A stretch of DNA of 64,000 nt from Mycteria americana (GCF_035582795.1 NC_134373.1:26444501-26508500); one strand, 5' to 3'. Positions 37,898-50,500 are shown, counted from the stretch's first letter. Numbers and translations: made by a program. The notes: generated from the sequence alone by a model not told the origin.

Positions 37898-39184
37898 GGC
37901 CACGGGATCAACCCTTCAGTTGAGGAAACGTTTGTGCAAGTTGGGTTGCAACAAAGCAGCACCCGTTTGTGCTGAAATTCAGCTAGGTGGCATCGGCTGA
38001 GCCCCTTCATATCCCAGCACGCTCTCAGCTTTGCCCTTGGCCCCACAGAGCAGAGCGAAGAGGAGAGCTAAGCAGAGACCTAATGGTTTGGGTTTGGCCT
38101 GGAACCACCTCCCCCACCCCTGCCAAGGTGACACAGCCCCCAAAGCGAGGACATGAACACCAGGCTGGCTCTGGGGAAGTGATTTCAGGACTCTGAAACA
38201 GGGACTGGGGAGAGGAGAAGCTCTGGCTGGCCTGCTCTGTGGTTCAGCACGCACACGCTGACCTCTGGCTCCATGGTGTTGGGAAGGAGGTACAGAACAT
38301 GCCCCCTTCTCGATTGCATTTCAGGCACCTGTGGCTCTACCAGCCCATCCAGGAAGGACACGTGGTGACAGGGAAAGGCTGTCAGACTGCCAGCAGCAGG
38401 CCAAACCCCTCCTTCAGCTGCGCAGGGCTTCTCCTGCTGGAAGGAGAGGAGTAGTCACCTCCAACAGGGATTTCTGCACCTCACACCGGGCTGGCGTGGC
38501 TGCAGAAATTCACATTGGGAGGGAGTTAACATCAAACTCTTGGGAAGATACTCTGTAAACCAGCCAAAGCCTCTCATCTGCCCCCACACGCAGGCCTGCA
38601 GTAGCTCCAGGGCCCCACATCTCCTCCTCTGGCAGGAGGGACAGTCACGCCAGCCCAGGAACAACATCCAAGCAGATCTGCGACTTGGCATCACAGCCCA
38701 GCAGGGCAGGAGCTGTGGCACCAGCCTGGAGCCCGAGGGACAAGGAGCTTGTCTCTTGGGAGCTGCTTTTTTCTGAAACACTCTGGATTTGCAGTGCTGG
38801 CCATGCCAGGCCCTGGTCAGGAGGGCTCTGGACCAGCAAGTTGGATAGTATGACAACTAACAGGCGAAGGGACTGGACAGCCAAGAGCCATGTTGTGCAC
38901 TTCACAGAGGATATTCACAAACCAGTGAAGACTGTTCTCCCTTCAAAGACCAGCAGCTCTCCAGCAGTGCAGCACCCCAATGTCCTGGCCCAGGGAAATG
39001 CCCACCTGGGGCACCCCCAGGTTGCCCCGCAAGGAAAGGGGTTCGCATCCAGGAGCCTTGGCAATCCCAACAGGAGGCACACGCTGGCGAGCGGGGCCAG
39101 TGCAGCAGCACCCAAGTCTGGGGAGCAGCAAGAGCCGATTCCCTCTCCCTGCTGCAAGGCTGGCAGCTCTGACTCCCTGTGTGT

Positions 39185-39190
39185 TTTATT
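39185..39190 (-). terminator. BCS1L: BCS1L poly(A) signal (AATAAA)
   Basis: The minus strand reads CTTTTTAATAAAACAC, with AATAAA about 135 bases after the BCS1L stop codon. It is the first canonical signal downstream of the stop, implying a short 3' UTR. Confidence 0.75.
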
Positions 39191-39325
39191 AAAAAGCCAA
39201 GACCTTGGTGAGGAGAGGTGAAGAGGGCCCTGCCCTGTGTGGCTGGGCAGCTCCACAGCATCCCCGGGATGGTCGAGTCCTTGTCCCAGTCCTCTTCAGC
39301 GTGGCAGGGGAAAGCTGGCCCCGGG

Positions 39326-42300
39326 TCACAGCAGGATGGAGCGTATGTTTGCAATGGCTCCCTGGGGGTCCGTCTTGTAGAGCATGAAGTGGCCCTGCAC
39401 CTGCGCAGCGCTGATCTGCTTGGAGACCGCCAGCGCCTGTTCTGCAAACTGCTCAGCTGCAGCCGGGGACTGCTCGGGGTAGAAGCGCTGGAACATGCAG
39501 GCGAGCTGCCAGCGGGAGCAATGGCCCACATACTGCTTGAGATCCACGCGGCCGGGCCGCACCAGGGCCGGGTCCAGCCTGTCGAGACACAGGGGTGCCT
39601 TGAAAACCCAATCAAAGTGTCTCTGCAGGGTGGGTCCTGCAGGAAGCACCCCTCCACGCTAGCGGAGCCAGCGTCCTATCTGCAAGGTGCTCTGCACTGT
39701 GGGATGGTAAAGGTGGGGAAGAGGTTTGTCCCTGGGGGGTTGAGGGGAGAAATCAACCCAAAAGAAACAGGAGAGCTGGGGAAGGGCTGGCTCTGGAGGA
39801 GGACAAGTGTGTTCTGGGAAACAGCTCTGCCCATCTGTGTCCCATGAGCAGCCTCTGAACAATACTCTAGATCAGCTCGGTCTGGAGTGAGCCAAGCCTG
39901 CCACAGGGCAGCGTCTGGCCAGGTGCTGTGGGCCCAGGCTGCATCCTGCCAACCCAATGTGCTGCACACAGGGCCAGCGTTTCACTCACAGCATGGTCAC
40001 AACCCCAAAATCTGCAGATCCCCGCAGGCAGGAAGCTCGTACCTCTTCTGAAGGGCACAGCCATGGTCTGAACAGCAAGGAAGCATCTGAAGCTCCAGCA
40101 AAGGGGATCCCGATTAGCAGTCAAGGGATTTGCATCCCAGAGGAGGATTCGGGAAACCTGAACCCCCAGTCCTCACACTGGAGGATGCAAATAGCCTTCC
40201 ATATAGGTCATCAAAAGGGAGCAAGGTTTTCCTGTGCTACCCTCCCTGTTCCCTCCCAGAGGGCAGCTCTAACCTGTCCACGTAGTTGGTGGTCATGAAG
40301 ACAATCCTGGCCTCCGTGGAGGCCACACCATCCAGTGCGTTGAGGAGGCCGCTGAAGGTCAGGCGCCCCATGCCTTGGTACACAGCCGGGTCTAGGGACA
40401 GAGGCGACCAAGATCATATCCATCGGCCAGTCACCCCGCGCAGTCTCGTGGACTGCCTCCCTATTGCCTGAGGCTTAAGCCAAGCTCCCCGCTCGCTCCT
40501 TGCCCTGAGGCTGACCCTCTGCCTCTCCCTGGCCGGCAGCCCATTCACCTCCCCTGCCCAGCCGCACCCCTGGGAACCCACAGCTGGACAGGAGAAGTGT
40601 CTTTGCCTGAGGATAAAGGACCCAAATGTCCCTTTATATGGCCTAGCCAAAACTGGGCAAGGTCCAGCTTGGGCCCTGAGGCCCCAGAGACCTGCCCACT
40701 GTTGGTCTCTGCTGGTGCGGCAGAACAGCCCAGAGTCCAAACCACCCCCCAGCACAGCCAGCAAACATCCCTCCTGCCGCTGGCCCGGGAAAAGGGGCAC
40801 CGCTCACTCTCAGCAGCGAGGTCCCGGCTGACGAAGGCAGCGTCCACGTCCTCCAGCAGGATGATGCTCTGCTGCGGTGCCACACTCAGCAGGTGATTGA
40901 GCCGGTCATCGGAGAGGCTGCGGTCACTGAGGCTCAGCAGGCAGATACTGTACTGCAGCTCCCCAGCCAGGGCTGTGCTGGGAAGGACACAAACCACAGG
41001 GGTGAATCACAGCGAGAAAGCCCAGAGCACAGGAAAAACCCGATCTCCCTGCCCAGCAGCCGGGGAGAGGGCAGAGGCATCCTCCCCCAGCGGGGATCAG
41101 ACACGGAGGGCAGGTGGGAGCCCCTGCTCAGCCCACTGGTGCCATGCAGCACTGTGCAAAGCAAGGGCACGAAGGGCTCGTTACCCTAACCCGTCACGGT
41201 CCCAGCAACGTGAATGGTGCCACCAGGCACCATGCAGGACACACAGCCCACTCCCGCATTTCAAAGCCAAACTCATCCACACCCCCTCAGCAGAGGCTGC
41301 TGTGCCCCAGAGCAGGCAGCTGGCAGGAAAACTGCTGTTAGCCAGCTGGCAATACTCACATGAAGCTGCTCTTCCCACAGCCGGGAGGACCATACAGCAG
41401 GTAGCCTCTTCGGTAGGGGATCCCTAGGAAGACAGTGTCCTTTTAGGAACCAGCTGAGTTGCTCTGAGCTCTCTCCCCTAGAGCTGTGGGACTACACCAG
41501 AGGAAGGCAAGCAGCAGGACAAAGTTTCTCTGCAGCTGTCTTCAGAGAGGACCACGAGCATCCTGCCCCACCCCACAGCAGCGTCACAGGAGCAATGAAC
41601 TCCATGGCTTATCGCGGTTTCCAGGACTGGATTGAACCGAGGGGAGTTTGTCCCTTTGCAGGCCCAGGCCTGACCTCAGCACCTGGGCTCGCTCATTTGC
41701 GGGACGTGCCCGAGGTAGTGCCTCACAGCCGTGGCTGCAGGGGGGTAAGGACCCATGCTGGGCACAGTACATGCTGGACACCACACCGGAGCCTTGCCTC
41801 TCTCGCTGTACCACTTGGGGTTGTTGATGAACTCCTTCACGTCCTGGACCAGCCTCTCCGACACACCTTCCTCCAGCACCACTGAGCTGAGAGGCCGGCG
41901 GCGGCGGGGGAAGCCGAACTGTCGCCACTCTGCTCCCATGGCCGTGTACATGATCGTCCTCCCCTCCTGCTGCTGCAGTGCCAGCTCCCGGGCTGCAGAG
42001 AGAGGCAGAGGGGACAGCTGGCAGGGAAAAGGATCTCCTGTGAAGCCCTGGGTGTCTCCAGGGAGCATGCTGTTCCCAGCAGGGTCCCACACAGCTCCAC
42101 TACAGACCTTCCCGGAGGATATTGAAGAAGATCTCCCGGTTGGTGCCCAGCGCAGTGAAGGTGACGGACTCCCAGGGGGTCCCCGTGTGCAGGTCGATCA
42201 TCTGCTTTTCCCGATTGCGCTCGATGCGAATCCACTTCCTGCGATACCTGGGGTGGGAAGATGGGATTGGGGGATGGTGGTCCAGCACCACTCAGCTCAG

Positions 42301-42842
42301 CCCAGCTCGGGTTGTGCATCAAGAAGAACACTCATCTCGGGTAAAGAAATCACTTCGTGCTGATGAATACAGACTCCTCTTGCTACTCTCAATCTCCTGC
42401 CCTAATCCAGACCCAAGGAGGAGGCAGGATCCTCTCTGCTGCCTCCATGGGCTCCCCAGGTTGGAGTTTCCTTGCCAAAATGAGGGTCAGTCCCCAGACT
42501 ACTTTCCCCTGCAATCCCTTACCAGATGAAATGGTTCCCAGGGCTGGGGATGAAGTCAAACTTGGTGCTGACACGTCCGCTTTCATGCTGCAGGTACGAC
42601 GTCTCGACGCTGAGGTGCTGCGTGTGCTTGGCGTGGTGGGAGATCCAGTTCAGCAGCCAGTGGTAGCTCTTATCCTTGCTGGGCACCTCCAAGGTGATCA
42701 TGTAATGGCGCCTGAAAGCCACCAGCCCAAACTGGGCCCCTTTCCGGGCTAACGCCAGGGCTGTGCCCACCCCAACGAGGCCAAACCCAGCCCCAAAGTA
42801 CGGGTTGTCCTTCAGTGCTAAGACGAAGTCAGAAAAGGGCAT
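39326..42842 (-). CDS. BCS1L: BCS1L, mitochondrial AAA ATPase for complex III assembly
   Basis: BCS1L sits in the inner mitochondrial membrane and translocates the folded Rieske iron–sulfur protein into respiratory complex III. Seven coding exons: 42523–42842, 42108–42247, 41798–41992, 41360–41423, 40808–40977, 40274–40391, 39326–39578. The product is 419 aa, exactly the human length. The N-terminus ([20 protein letters not shown]) precedes a single membrane segment ([13 protein letters not shown]), then the BCS1-specific domain ([20 protein letters not shown]). The AAA module has Walker A GPPGCGKS at 230–237, Walker [13 protein letters not shown], the sensor segment IVFMTTN and the arginine-finger region [14 protein letters not shown]. 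All key residues are present. The intron between coding exons 3 and 4 begins with GC instead of GT. The gene is head-to-head with ZNF142. Confidence 0.98.
41424..41797 (-). other. BCS1L: GC–AG intron of BCS1L
   Basis: Coding exon 3 must end at 41798 to give …SER-G and join [12 protein letters not shown] in frame. The intron then starts GCAAGG and ends CTTCCTAG. No GT donor nearby keeps the frame and the conserved residues. GC–AG introns are a known minor class spliced by the major spliceosome, and the AGAG|GCAAGG context fits them. Confidence 0.85.
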
Positions 42843-42899
42843 TGTGGGAGGTTAAGCAGCTCCTTTCCACAGCATCACCTCTGCATTCCGGAAACAAAC
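42843..42899 (-). other. BCS1L: BCS1L 5' UTR with two short upstream ORFs
   Basis: A strong acceptor (CTTTCCACACAG) places the exon start at 42899. The leader holds two mini-ORFs. ATG at 42886 gives three codons plus stop, and ATG at 42875 gives seven codons plus stop at 42852. The first stop and second start overlap as TGATG. The untranslated first exon probably ends at 43841 (GAG|GTGAGG) in the CpG island. Confidence 0.6.
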
Positions 42900-43479
42900 C
42901 TGTGTGGAAAGAGAAGGACTGAATGGCAGTGGGGGACACAACGGATTGCCCGTAGTTCCCTGGCCTTTATTGTGGCCAGTTCTCAAGGTGAAAAGCTGCC
43001 TGGCACATTCGGACTTCCCACATCCGTGTTTATCTTATTCAGGGGGGGTTCAGACAGCCGCTGACCGCAGGAGCCTCTTCCCTCTCTGCGGGTCACTGGG
43101 TGAGACAGGCAGGAGGGGGCCAGGAGCTGGAGGCTCTCATGCAAGCACAGAAGCATCTGTTGCTTCTTCAGCCATGACAGCAAGCCCAGAGCTTTACACA
43201 GTTTTATTCTTTAAACAGCTAGAAACCATGAGCACTACAATTATTTAAGGTTTATTGTTTGAAAAGCTGAAGTGCATCCCCAGGCTGAGCCAAGAGCTGG
43301 TTCTTTGCTGCTGGCAATGGGCGCACAACTGGGGTGGAACCACCATCTCCATGTCTGGATAAAGGGCACCAGCCACACGCTGAGGGGGCTTGAAGTTTCT
43401 CCAGGTGCCTCAGCAGGGGCCTGTCAGATATAGGGGATGAGGGGGAGCCTCCCCTGGCAGACAGACAGACAGACTCGGC

Positions 43480-44260
43480 TCCCTCTAGCAGGATCCCACC
43501 TCCCCCAGAAGAGGGTCTGACCCCACAGCAAGGCTTCTTCCCAGGGCAGGGCGTCCCCTGCCCCACAGGAAGGCCTCGGGCCCTCGGCAGGGTCCATGCC
43601 CCGCAGTGTGGCCTTCCCCCCCGCAGCCGAGCCTCAGCCCCGCGGCAGGAGCCCGTCTTCCCCTGCAGGAGACCGGGCCCCACACCGGCCTTCCCTACAG
43701 CAGGGGCCCGGCCCCCGCCCGCTCCACAGCGGGGCCTCCGCTCTGCTCCCCTCCCCTCGCCCCCACGGCGGGCTCCCCCCCTCCAGCAGGAGCTCGCCCC
43801 CGCCGGTACCGGTACCGGCCTCGGCCCCGCCGCCCCTCACCTCCGCGCAGCGCCGCTCTAGCCCACGCCGCGCCGCTCTCTATGGCCCCGACCCCACTTC
43901 CGCCCGGCGCCGCTTCCGGCCGGCTGCCGGCTCGCACCATAGAGCGGGGCCGGGGCGGGCGGCGGGGCCGGGCAGAGCGGTCGCGCGAGCTGCACAAAGG
44001 GTGACGCTCCCTCCCACCCGGCGCGCCTCACGGAGATGCGGCGGGGCTGGAGGTGGGGGCACCGGGGCTGGAGGTGGGGGCACCGGGGCGACGGGCCGGG
44101 GCCGTGATGCGAGGGGGCCGGGACGGCTCCGGCCGTGCGGGGACTCGCGATAGGTACCTCCTCGCCGGGGGCTGGGCCCGAGTCTGGGCCTACCTGGGCC
44201 CGGGGAGCAGGCCCTGGATGCTGGGGTCAGGGAGCGGCCCCCGGGCGTCTTTGGGGATGG
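43480..44260. promoter_or_regulatory. Shared CpG-island promoter of BCS1L (minus) and ZNF142 (plus)
   Basis: The two genes diverge from one CpG-rich block. A donor at 43840 (minus, GTGAGGGGCG) and one at 44154 (plus, GTACCTC) delimit the probable first exons, leaving a core promoter of about 150–200 bases around 43880–44000. Two ETS-type CTTCCG sites lie at about 43898 and 43914. No TATA box is seen. Confidence 0.7.
44043..44084 (+). repeat. Perfect 21-bp tandem duplication in ZNF142 5' UTR
   Basis: A G-rich 21-base unit (starting GGGGCTGGAGG, ending CACC) occurs twice head to tail without mismatch. It is inside the probable first exon of ZNF142. A G-rich repeat in a leader could form structure, but this is not shown. 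Confidence 0.9.
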
Positions 44261-44508
44261 TACCGGTGTCCCTGTGCCCCCATCTCCCCCGTGGCAGCGG
44301 GTTTCACCAGCAGCCTGCTTGGGGCATGGCAGGAGGGATTGAGATACCCCGGTTCATAGCCCTGCCTGGAGACTGGCACCACAGGCTGACCCCCAAAATG
44401 CTGTAGCACCCCTGGGCTTCTGGGCTCTCCCTTGTTTAAAGTGCTTTCTTATGTTTCAGAGTGAGAGGCCCTCCTGCCCGGCACCGAGCCAGTGCCTGGT
44501 GGCCATGA
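44107..44508 (+). other. ZNF142: Upstream ORF of ZNF142 overlapping the main start codon
   Basis: If exon 1 ends at 44153 and exon 2 begins at 44460, an ATG at 44107 opens a 31-codon ORF. It reads through the junction and stops at TGA 44506–44508, overlapping the main ATG (44505) as ATGA in another frame. It requires transcription to start upstream of 44107, which the position of the CpG island makes likely. Confidence 0.45.
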
Positions 44509-47500
44509 GTGCAGAAGTGGCTGTGTCTGAGGCTGCCGGCGGGGAGATGGAGGCCCTGTGCTCGGAGCTGCTCCTGCCCGCACCGGGAGAGGCAGGAGCT
44601 GCGGGAAGCCCTGGTGTGGCCAGTACTGGCCTGGCTGGGACGCCCCCGCTGACTGCCAGCCAGGACTTGCTGCTGGCAGAGGCGTCGATGTCTGGGGAAG
44701 GGGCTCATGCTGAAGGAAGCAATGTGGAAATATTCATCGAAGCCGTGGCTGGCAATGTGACGCTGAGCAACGCGGCCAATGCCACAGGTACAGGGTGCGG
44801 GGAGGGCAGCGTGGGCCCCTTGGCACTCAGCGGAGGGAGAGAGGTCCAGCTGGGGGACCTGTCCCCTCCAGGTGGCACCCTGGGGACACCATGGTGCCCT
44901 CGAGTCTCTGACCCCAAGTGCATCATGAGTCTGGTGCCACCGTTCGGTGCAGACCTGGCACAAGCTGGGTGTGCGGATGGGGAGGGGTGGCTGTGGGAGC
45001 CTCGGGCTGGATGAAGGAGTCGCTCCGGGCTGTCGGGAGGGACCTGGCAGAGATCTCCACCCCGGGCTGCCTCCCCCAGCACGGTTCTCACTTGGGTCCA
45101 GTGTGGGGGTATCCTGCTAAGAAACGGGGCCCAGCTGGCCTCACATCTCTGCGTGCCTCAAAGGTGCTAAGGGACAGACCTGGTCATCTGGTCACCCGGG
45201 GGTGGTGTCCCCCCTCTTATGGGAGGTGTCCTGGGATACCTTGGGCAGGGGGAGGGCTGCAGTTCTCCAAACTGTAACTTGTGGCAACAGTGGTGTATCC
45301 TCCTTGTCCGGAGCTGGAACTGAACCGCCAGTCCCAAGCTCTGGGCCTGGTGAAAGCCCTTTCTAACACTCGCCCCTCGCTCCCTGCAGAGGTGCTGGTC
45401 AAAGTGGTGGAGCTGTATTTCTGCGAGAGGTGTGGCCAGAGCTTTCCGGAGGCCTCCCTGCTGTCCCAGCACCAGTGCCTGCTGCTGGCCCCCCCAGGCC
45501 AGCTGGAGCTCCCTGGGGCACTGTCGGCTTCCACCAGCGAGGGCCAGAGTGAGCCAGAGGGCTCAGAGCTGCCCGGAGCAGGTGCGCAGGAGGGCTCCGC
45601 TCCCGAGCGCCTGCTGTGCCCCGTCTGCCAGGAGGCATTCGCACAGCCCGGCGAACTCAAGGAGCACTTCAAGACCCACCGCGCCCCGCCAGGAGCCCTG
45701 CCCTGCCCCGAGAAGGGCTGCCGCTTCGCCACGGAGGACCGCAAGCAACTGCGCGACCACCTGCGCTGCTTGCATGGGGCCTCCCCCGTGTCCTGCACCT
45801 ACCGTGCCTGCCCCCTGCTCTTCCCCAGCCACCTGGCCATGGAGCAGCACCACCGCACCCACTTTCCCTTCCACTGTGGCCGCTGCGACTTTGTCACAGC
45901 CAATGCCAAACTCTTCTGGCAGCACAGGAAGGGCCACACCACAGAGTCCCCCACAGAGATGCCTGCCACAGGTGGCTCCCCTGGCTCGGCCCCCCACAGC
46001 CTCAAGCATCACTGCGTCCTGCCGTCAGGTATGGCTGGGTGGGGGGGTCAGAGCCTGTGAGTGCTGCAGAGGCTGGTTTGTCCCAGTTACAACTGGGAGG
46101 AGTGGGGGGCGAGGCTGTGCTGCTGGAGAGCCAGAGAGCCCTGCGCTCTGGTGGCTCTCTGCAGCTTTCCTCCCTCCCTGCGGCACAGTTTGTGCCTCCC
46201 ATCTCGGCCAGGAGGTTTTTGGCACGTGTGTGGGTGAGGGGGGCTGGCTCCCTCTTGCCTGGAGCATGATGATCTCTGTCTTTCCCCACTGAAGCAGCAG
46301 AAGAAGGGCAGGAGGAGGCAGGGAATTGCCACCCTGGCTGGGAAGCCATCGCAGCAGAAGCCAGGCCGGCAAAGCCCTCAGGCATCAGGGAGGGCTCCTT
46401 GGAGGGGCGGAAAGCGTCAGCTGGAGAAGAGGAGGTGGACAGCAGCAGGGACGAGTCACCGGAGGAGGGTGGCGAGAGCCCCTGTGAAGGCGAGGCCAAA
46501 GAGGACGGGAAGGTGGCTCCTGAGAAATCTGGAGTGCCACGGGCACAGCACTTCAAAGGTAGGATGTGGGGCACCGGGGGGCCGTACCAGGAGCTGCTCG
46601 GGCTTTGTATTATGAGCAAGCAGCATGGCCTCAAGACGGGTGGGGAAATGTGGGTCAGGCTGGTGTGACATGGGGGTCCTGTGCCGTCCAGCAGCCTCAT
46701 GTCTCCTGCATGTTCCCCCTCCCCTGCCTTCTGCCCAAGTAAATGCATCTCTTCTCCTGTTGCCTGTCCTCAGCTGCTGCCCGGCTCAGGCAAAAGCAGG
46801 CAAAAGTTTGCCTGGCTTTGGGGAGCGGGGGCATGTGGGCAGGCCTGGTTTCAGGCTGCGCTGGATCAACTTTGCCAGTATTGAGCTGGAAAGAACCCAC
46901 CCGAAGCATGCTAGTGGCTTGGGGTGGGGACAGTCCCTCCAAGTAAATGGCTGCTGTGTGACCATGTAAATGATAAGCCCTCACCCCAGCACAGCTGGAT
47001 CAGGGAGAGAACATCTGCCTGTGCTCTTCTCTGTCTCTTCCCTGCTGACGGTTCCCCCTCCTCTGCTCTCACAGGGGACGTTGCGGAGGGCTCAGAGTAC
47101 CTCTACAAAACCCACATGTGCCCCGAATGCAAGCGATGCTTCAAGAAGCGGACACACCTGGTGGAGCATCTCCACTTGCACTTCCCCGACCCCAGTCTGC
47201 AGTGCCCCAACTGCCACAAGTACTTCACCAGCAAAAGCAAGCTGAAAATCCACATGATGCGCGAGACGGGCGAGAAGGCCCACCGCTGCCCACTCTGCCA
47301 CTACAGCTCGGTGGAGAAGAACGCCCTCAACCGCCACATGGCCAGCATGCACGAGGACATCTCCAACTTCTACTCTGATGTTTACTCCTGCCCCGTCTGT
47401 GAGGAGAAGTTTCGGCTCAGCCAGGCCCTCAAAGAGCACTTGAAGACTCACAAAGCTGAGCCCAAGAGGCTGAGCTGCTTCCAGGGGGGCTGCAGCTACT

Positions 47501-50500
47501 GTGCAGAGGACCGGAAGGAGTTTGTCCGTCACCTCAAGGATGCTCATGGCATCAAGGCAGTGGAGTGCAAGTACCACGCCTGCTCGCTGCTCTTTGGCAC
47601 GGCCGAGGCCATGGAGGCTCACCGAAAAACCCACTACGCCTTCCACTGCCAGCAATGCGACTTCATCTGCTCCAACAAGCACGTTTTCCGCAAGCACAAG
47701 AAGCAGGGGCACCCGGGCAGCGAGCAGCTCCAGTGCAGCTTCTGCCCCTATGCCACTTTCAACCCTGTGGAGTTTCACGACCACGTGGGCAAGATGCACG
47801 CCAACGAGAAGATCCACAAGTGCACTGAGTGCGCCTTTGCCACCGCGCACAAGCGGGTGCTCATCCGGCACATGCTGCTGCACACTGGTGGGCATCTGCT
47901 GCGGGGGTCCTGAGAGCCGAGCTGGGATGGGGGGGGGAAGGTCCTGCCCTGGCTTGGGGTGGGCAGGGAGGGCTGGGTCGGAGCTCCTGGGTCCCATCAC
48001 TGGCTCTGCCACCCTGGCTTCACTTGGTTGAAGTTGTGGTGTGCCCTTATCCCTGCTGTTACCCCCAGCTCCTGCTGAGCTGGTTTCCCCATGGGGGAAG
48101 GCAGCCTGTGCTGCCTTATCTGGCTGTCATGCTGAGCGTGTTCCTGTGTTGCCTGCAGGAGAGAAACCTCACAAGTGTGAGCTCTGCGACTTCACGTGCC
48201 GGGATGTGAGCTACCTGTCCAAGCACATGCTGACCCACTCCAACGACAAGAACTTCATGTGTACCGAGTGTGGGTACATCACCAAGTGGAAGCACTACCT
48301 GAATGTCCACATGCGCAAGCACACAGGAGATCTCCGGTAAAACTCCTGGCCCCGCTGAGCTGGCAGCATAGTCAGGGCTCCCCAAATCTTGCTCTGGGGC
48401 TCTGGGGGTCTGCTGCTCTGGGCTGCATCGTGTGCCAGACTCTCTCATGCCTACAGGCTACAACCCGATCTGTCTGGCACATAAGAAATGTGGTGGTCTT
48501 TGAGCTTGCAAGCTGTTACCAGCATGGTGCTGTGGAGGCAAAGCTGTCTTTGGTGTCTCCGCGCTGCCAAGGAGGTGTATTACCACATCAGTGCAGCTCT
48601 GAGCTTGGGTTCATGGGCTCCACTGATGTCGTGGGCCAAGGCCAAACTGAGCATATGCAGGACTCTGCCAATACCTCTGTATTATCACCTCCCTCGTGTC
48701 TAGTCTGCCTCCAGGCTGGAGGTGCTGCCGGTGTGACGCGTGTGTGTTGGGGTGATGCGGTCACTGTATGGGATACCCAGGGTATTCACCTCCCGTCCCC
48801 AGGCTGGGGGTGTAAAGCACCAGCGGTGCCAAGGGCTGCAGCAGGGAGGAATTACTTGTGGTAAGAGCTGCCCAGACAGCAAAGGTCAGATCCAGCAAAC
48901 CGAACAGTGCCCCTTCCCCATGTGTCCAGGACGGGGAAGCAAAGCTCAGCGTGTCTGACAGGGCTCAGCCTGCCCTGGTTCCTCATGCTTCCTGACCGAT
49001 TCTGCTTCCCCCACAGGTACCAATGCAACCAGTGCTCGTACCGGTGCCACCGTGCTGACCAGCTGAGCAGCCACAAGCTGCGGCACCAGGGCAAAAGCCT
49101 GATCTGCGAGGTGTGCGGCTTCGCTTGCAAGCGCAAGTACGAGCTGCAGAAGCACATGCAGGCAAAGCACTCGCAGAACTACCAAGTGCCCATCTTCCAG
49201 TGCCAGTACTGCACCTACCAGACCAAGTACAAGCAGGCGCTGCTGAACCACGAGAACTGCAAGCACACCAAACAGAAGGAGTTTCGCTGCGCCCTCTGCT
49301 CCTACTGCACCTTCAGCAACACCAGCCTCTTCTTCCACAAGCGCAAGATTCATGGCTACGTCCCTGGTGACAAGGACTGGCTGGAAAACTATGCCAGCAA
49401 GGAGCTGGAGATCAGCTCATCTGAGGCGCTCTTCGGCTACGAGCTCGGCGCAGCCCTGCGTGTGGATGCCAGCTCCCCCCTCGCTGGCAAGGAGCAGTGG
49501 GCAAAGGTGAAGACGTCCCAGCTGGAGTCCCAGGGGGAAGAAGGCTACCAGCAAGCATTCATGGTGCCCCTCCTTGGGCAGGGCACTGCTCCGCTGGAGA
49601 GCGGCAGCAAGGCAGAGGGAGGTGCGGGCGAGGGGGAACAGAGCCGTCCCACTGCTGGCGATGCCCTGGGAGATGACTGCATGCAAGGAGATACTGCCAG
49701 AGGCTCGACAGAGCTCACTGCTTCTGGGGACGTGGCGGAGAGCTGCACGTTGCACTTGGAGGCGCTGAACGTCTCATCTGACCCCCTCCTGGAGCATTTG
49801 ACTGGAGAAGCCTGTACGGTGCAGCCGGAGAGCGTGGAAATGCTGTCCTGCAAGGAGCCTCCCACAGCCTATGAGATGCTGGGCTCCCGGGATGACCTTG
49901 GCTTGGAGGACAATGACAATACGCTCGAAGACATCCCGGACTTTGAGGAAGAGGAGGAAGATGTACAAGAGGACGAGGCAGTGAGGCTGGAGGACAGGGT
50001 AGCAGCAGGAGACAGCCAGGGAAAAGACTCCCTAAGGCAAGCCACGGGCCACCTCGAGGGGTCATGCTCAGACCACCACAAGCTGGTGGCAGACACCGAG
50101 ATGAGAGAGACTAACCAAGCTGAGCTGCCGGAGGCCTGGCTCAGCATGCTGAAGACAGCTGAGCAGAGCCACCCGCCTGTCCCAGAGGATGCCACTGCCT
50201 CTGATGAGGATGCCAGAGGCGGCTCAGAGTCAGTGCTGAAGGCACTGCGGAAGCAGGACAAGGAGCAGGCGGAGACGCTGGTGCTGGAGGGTAGGGTGCA
50301 GATGCTGGTGGTGCAGTCAGAGAGCCAGATCTTTAAGTGTGAGAAGTGCTCGTACATCACACGAAAGGAGAAGTCCATGTCCCTGCACTCCAAGGCCAGC
50401 TGCCAGAGCCGCCGGGCCCCACTCGTGTGCCATGAGTGCGGCGCCAGCTTTAAGCAGCAAAGGGGACTCAACACACATCTCCTCAAGAAGTGCCCGGTCC

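Larger units (their letters stand above)
36260..39165. other. Intergenic region between RNF25 and BCS1L 3' ends
   Basis: About 2.9 kb lies between the two convergent genes. It contains short unrecognised open frames, a C16 homopolymer and a MIR-like SINE fragment. I see no conserved coding exon or RNA gene. Confidence 0.55.

Noticed and set aside
45291-45389. Extension of ZNF142 exon 2 by 33 codons (VVYPPCPELEL…)
   Set aside because: It is in frame and preceded by AG, but the acceptor at 45389 has a far better pyrimidine tract and gives the junction nearest to the mammalian protein as I recall it. It remains a possible alternative.
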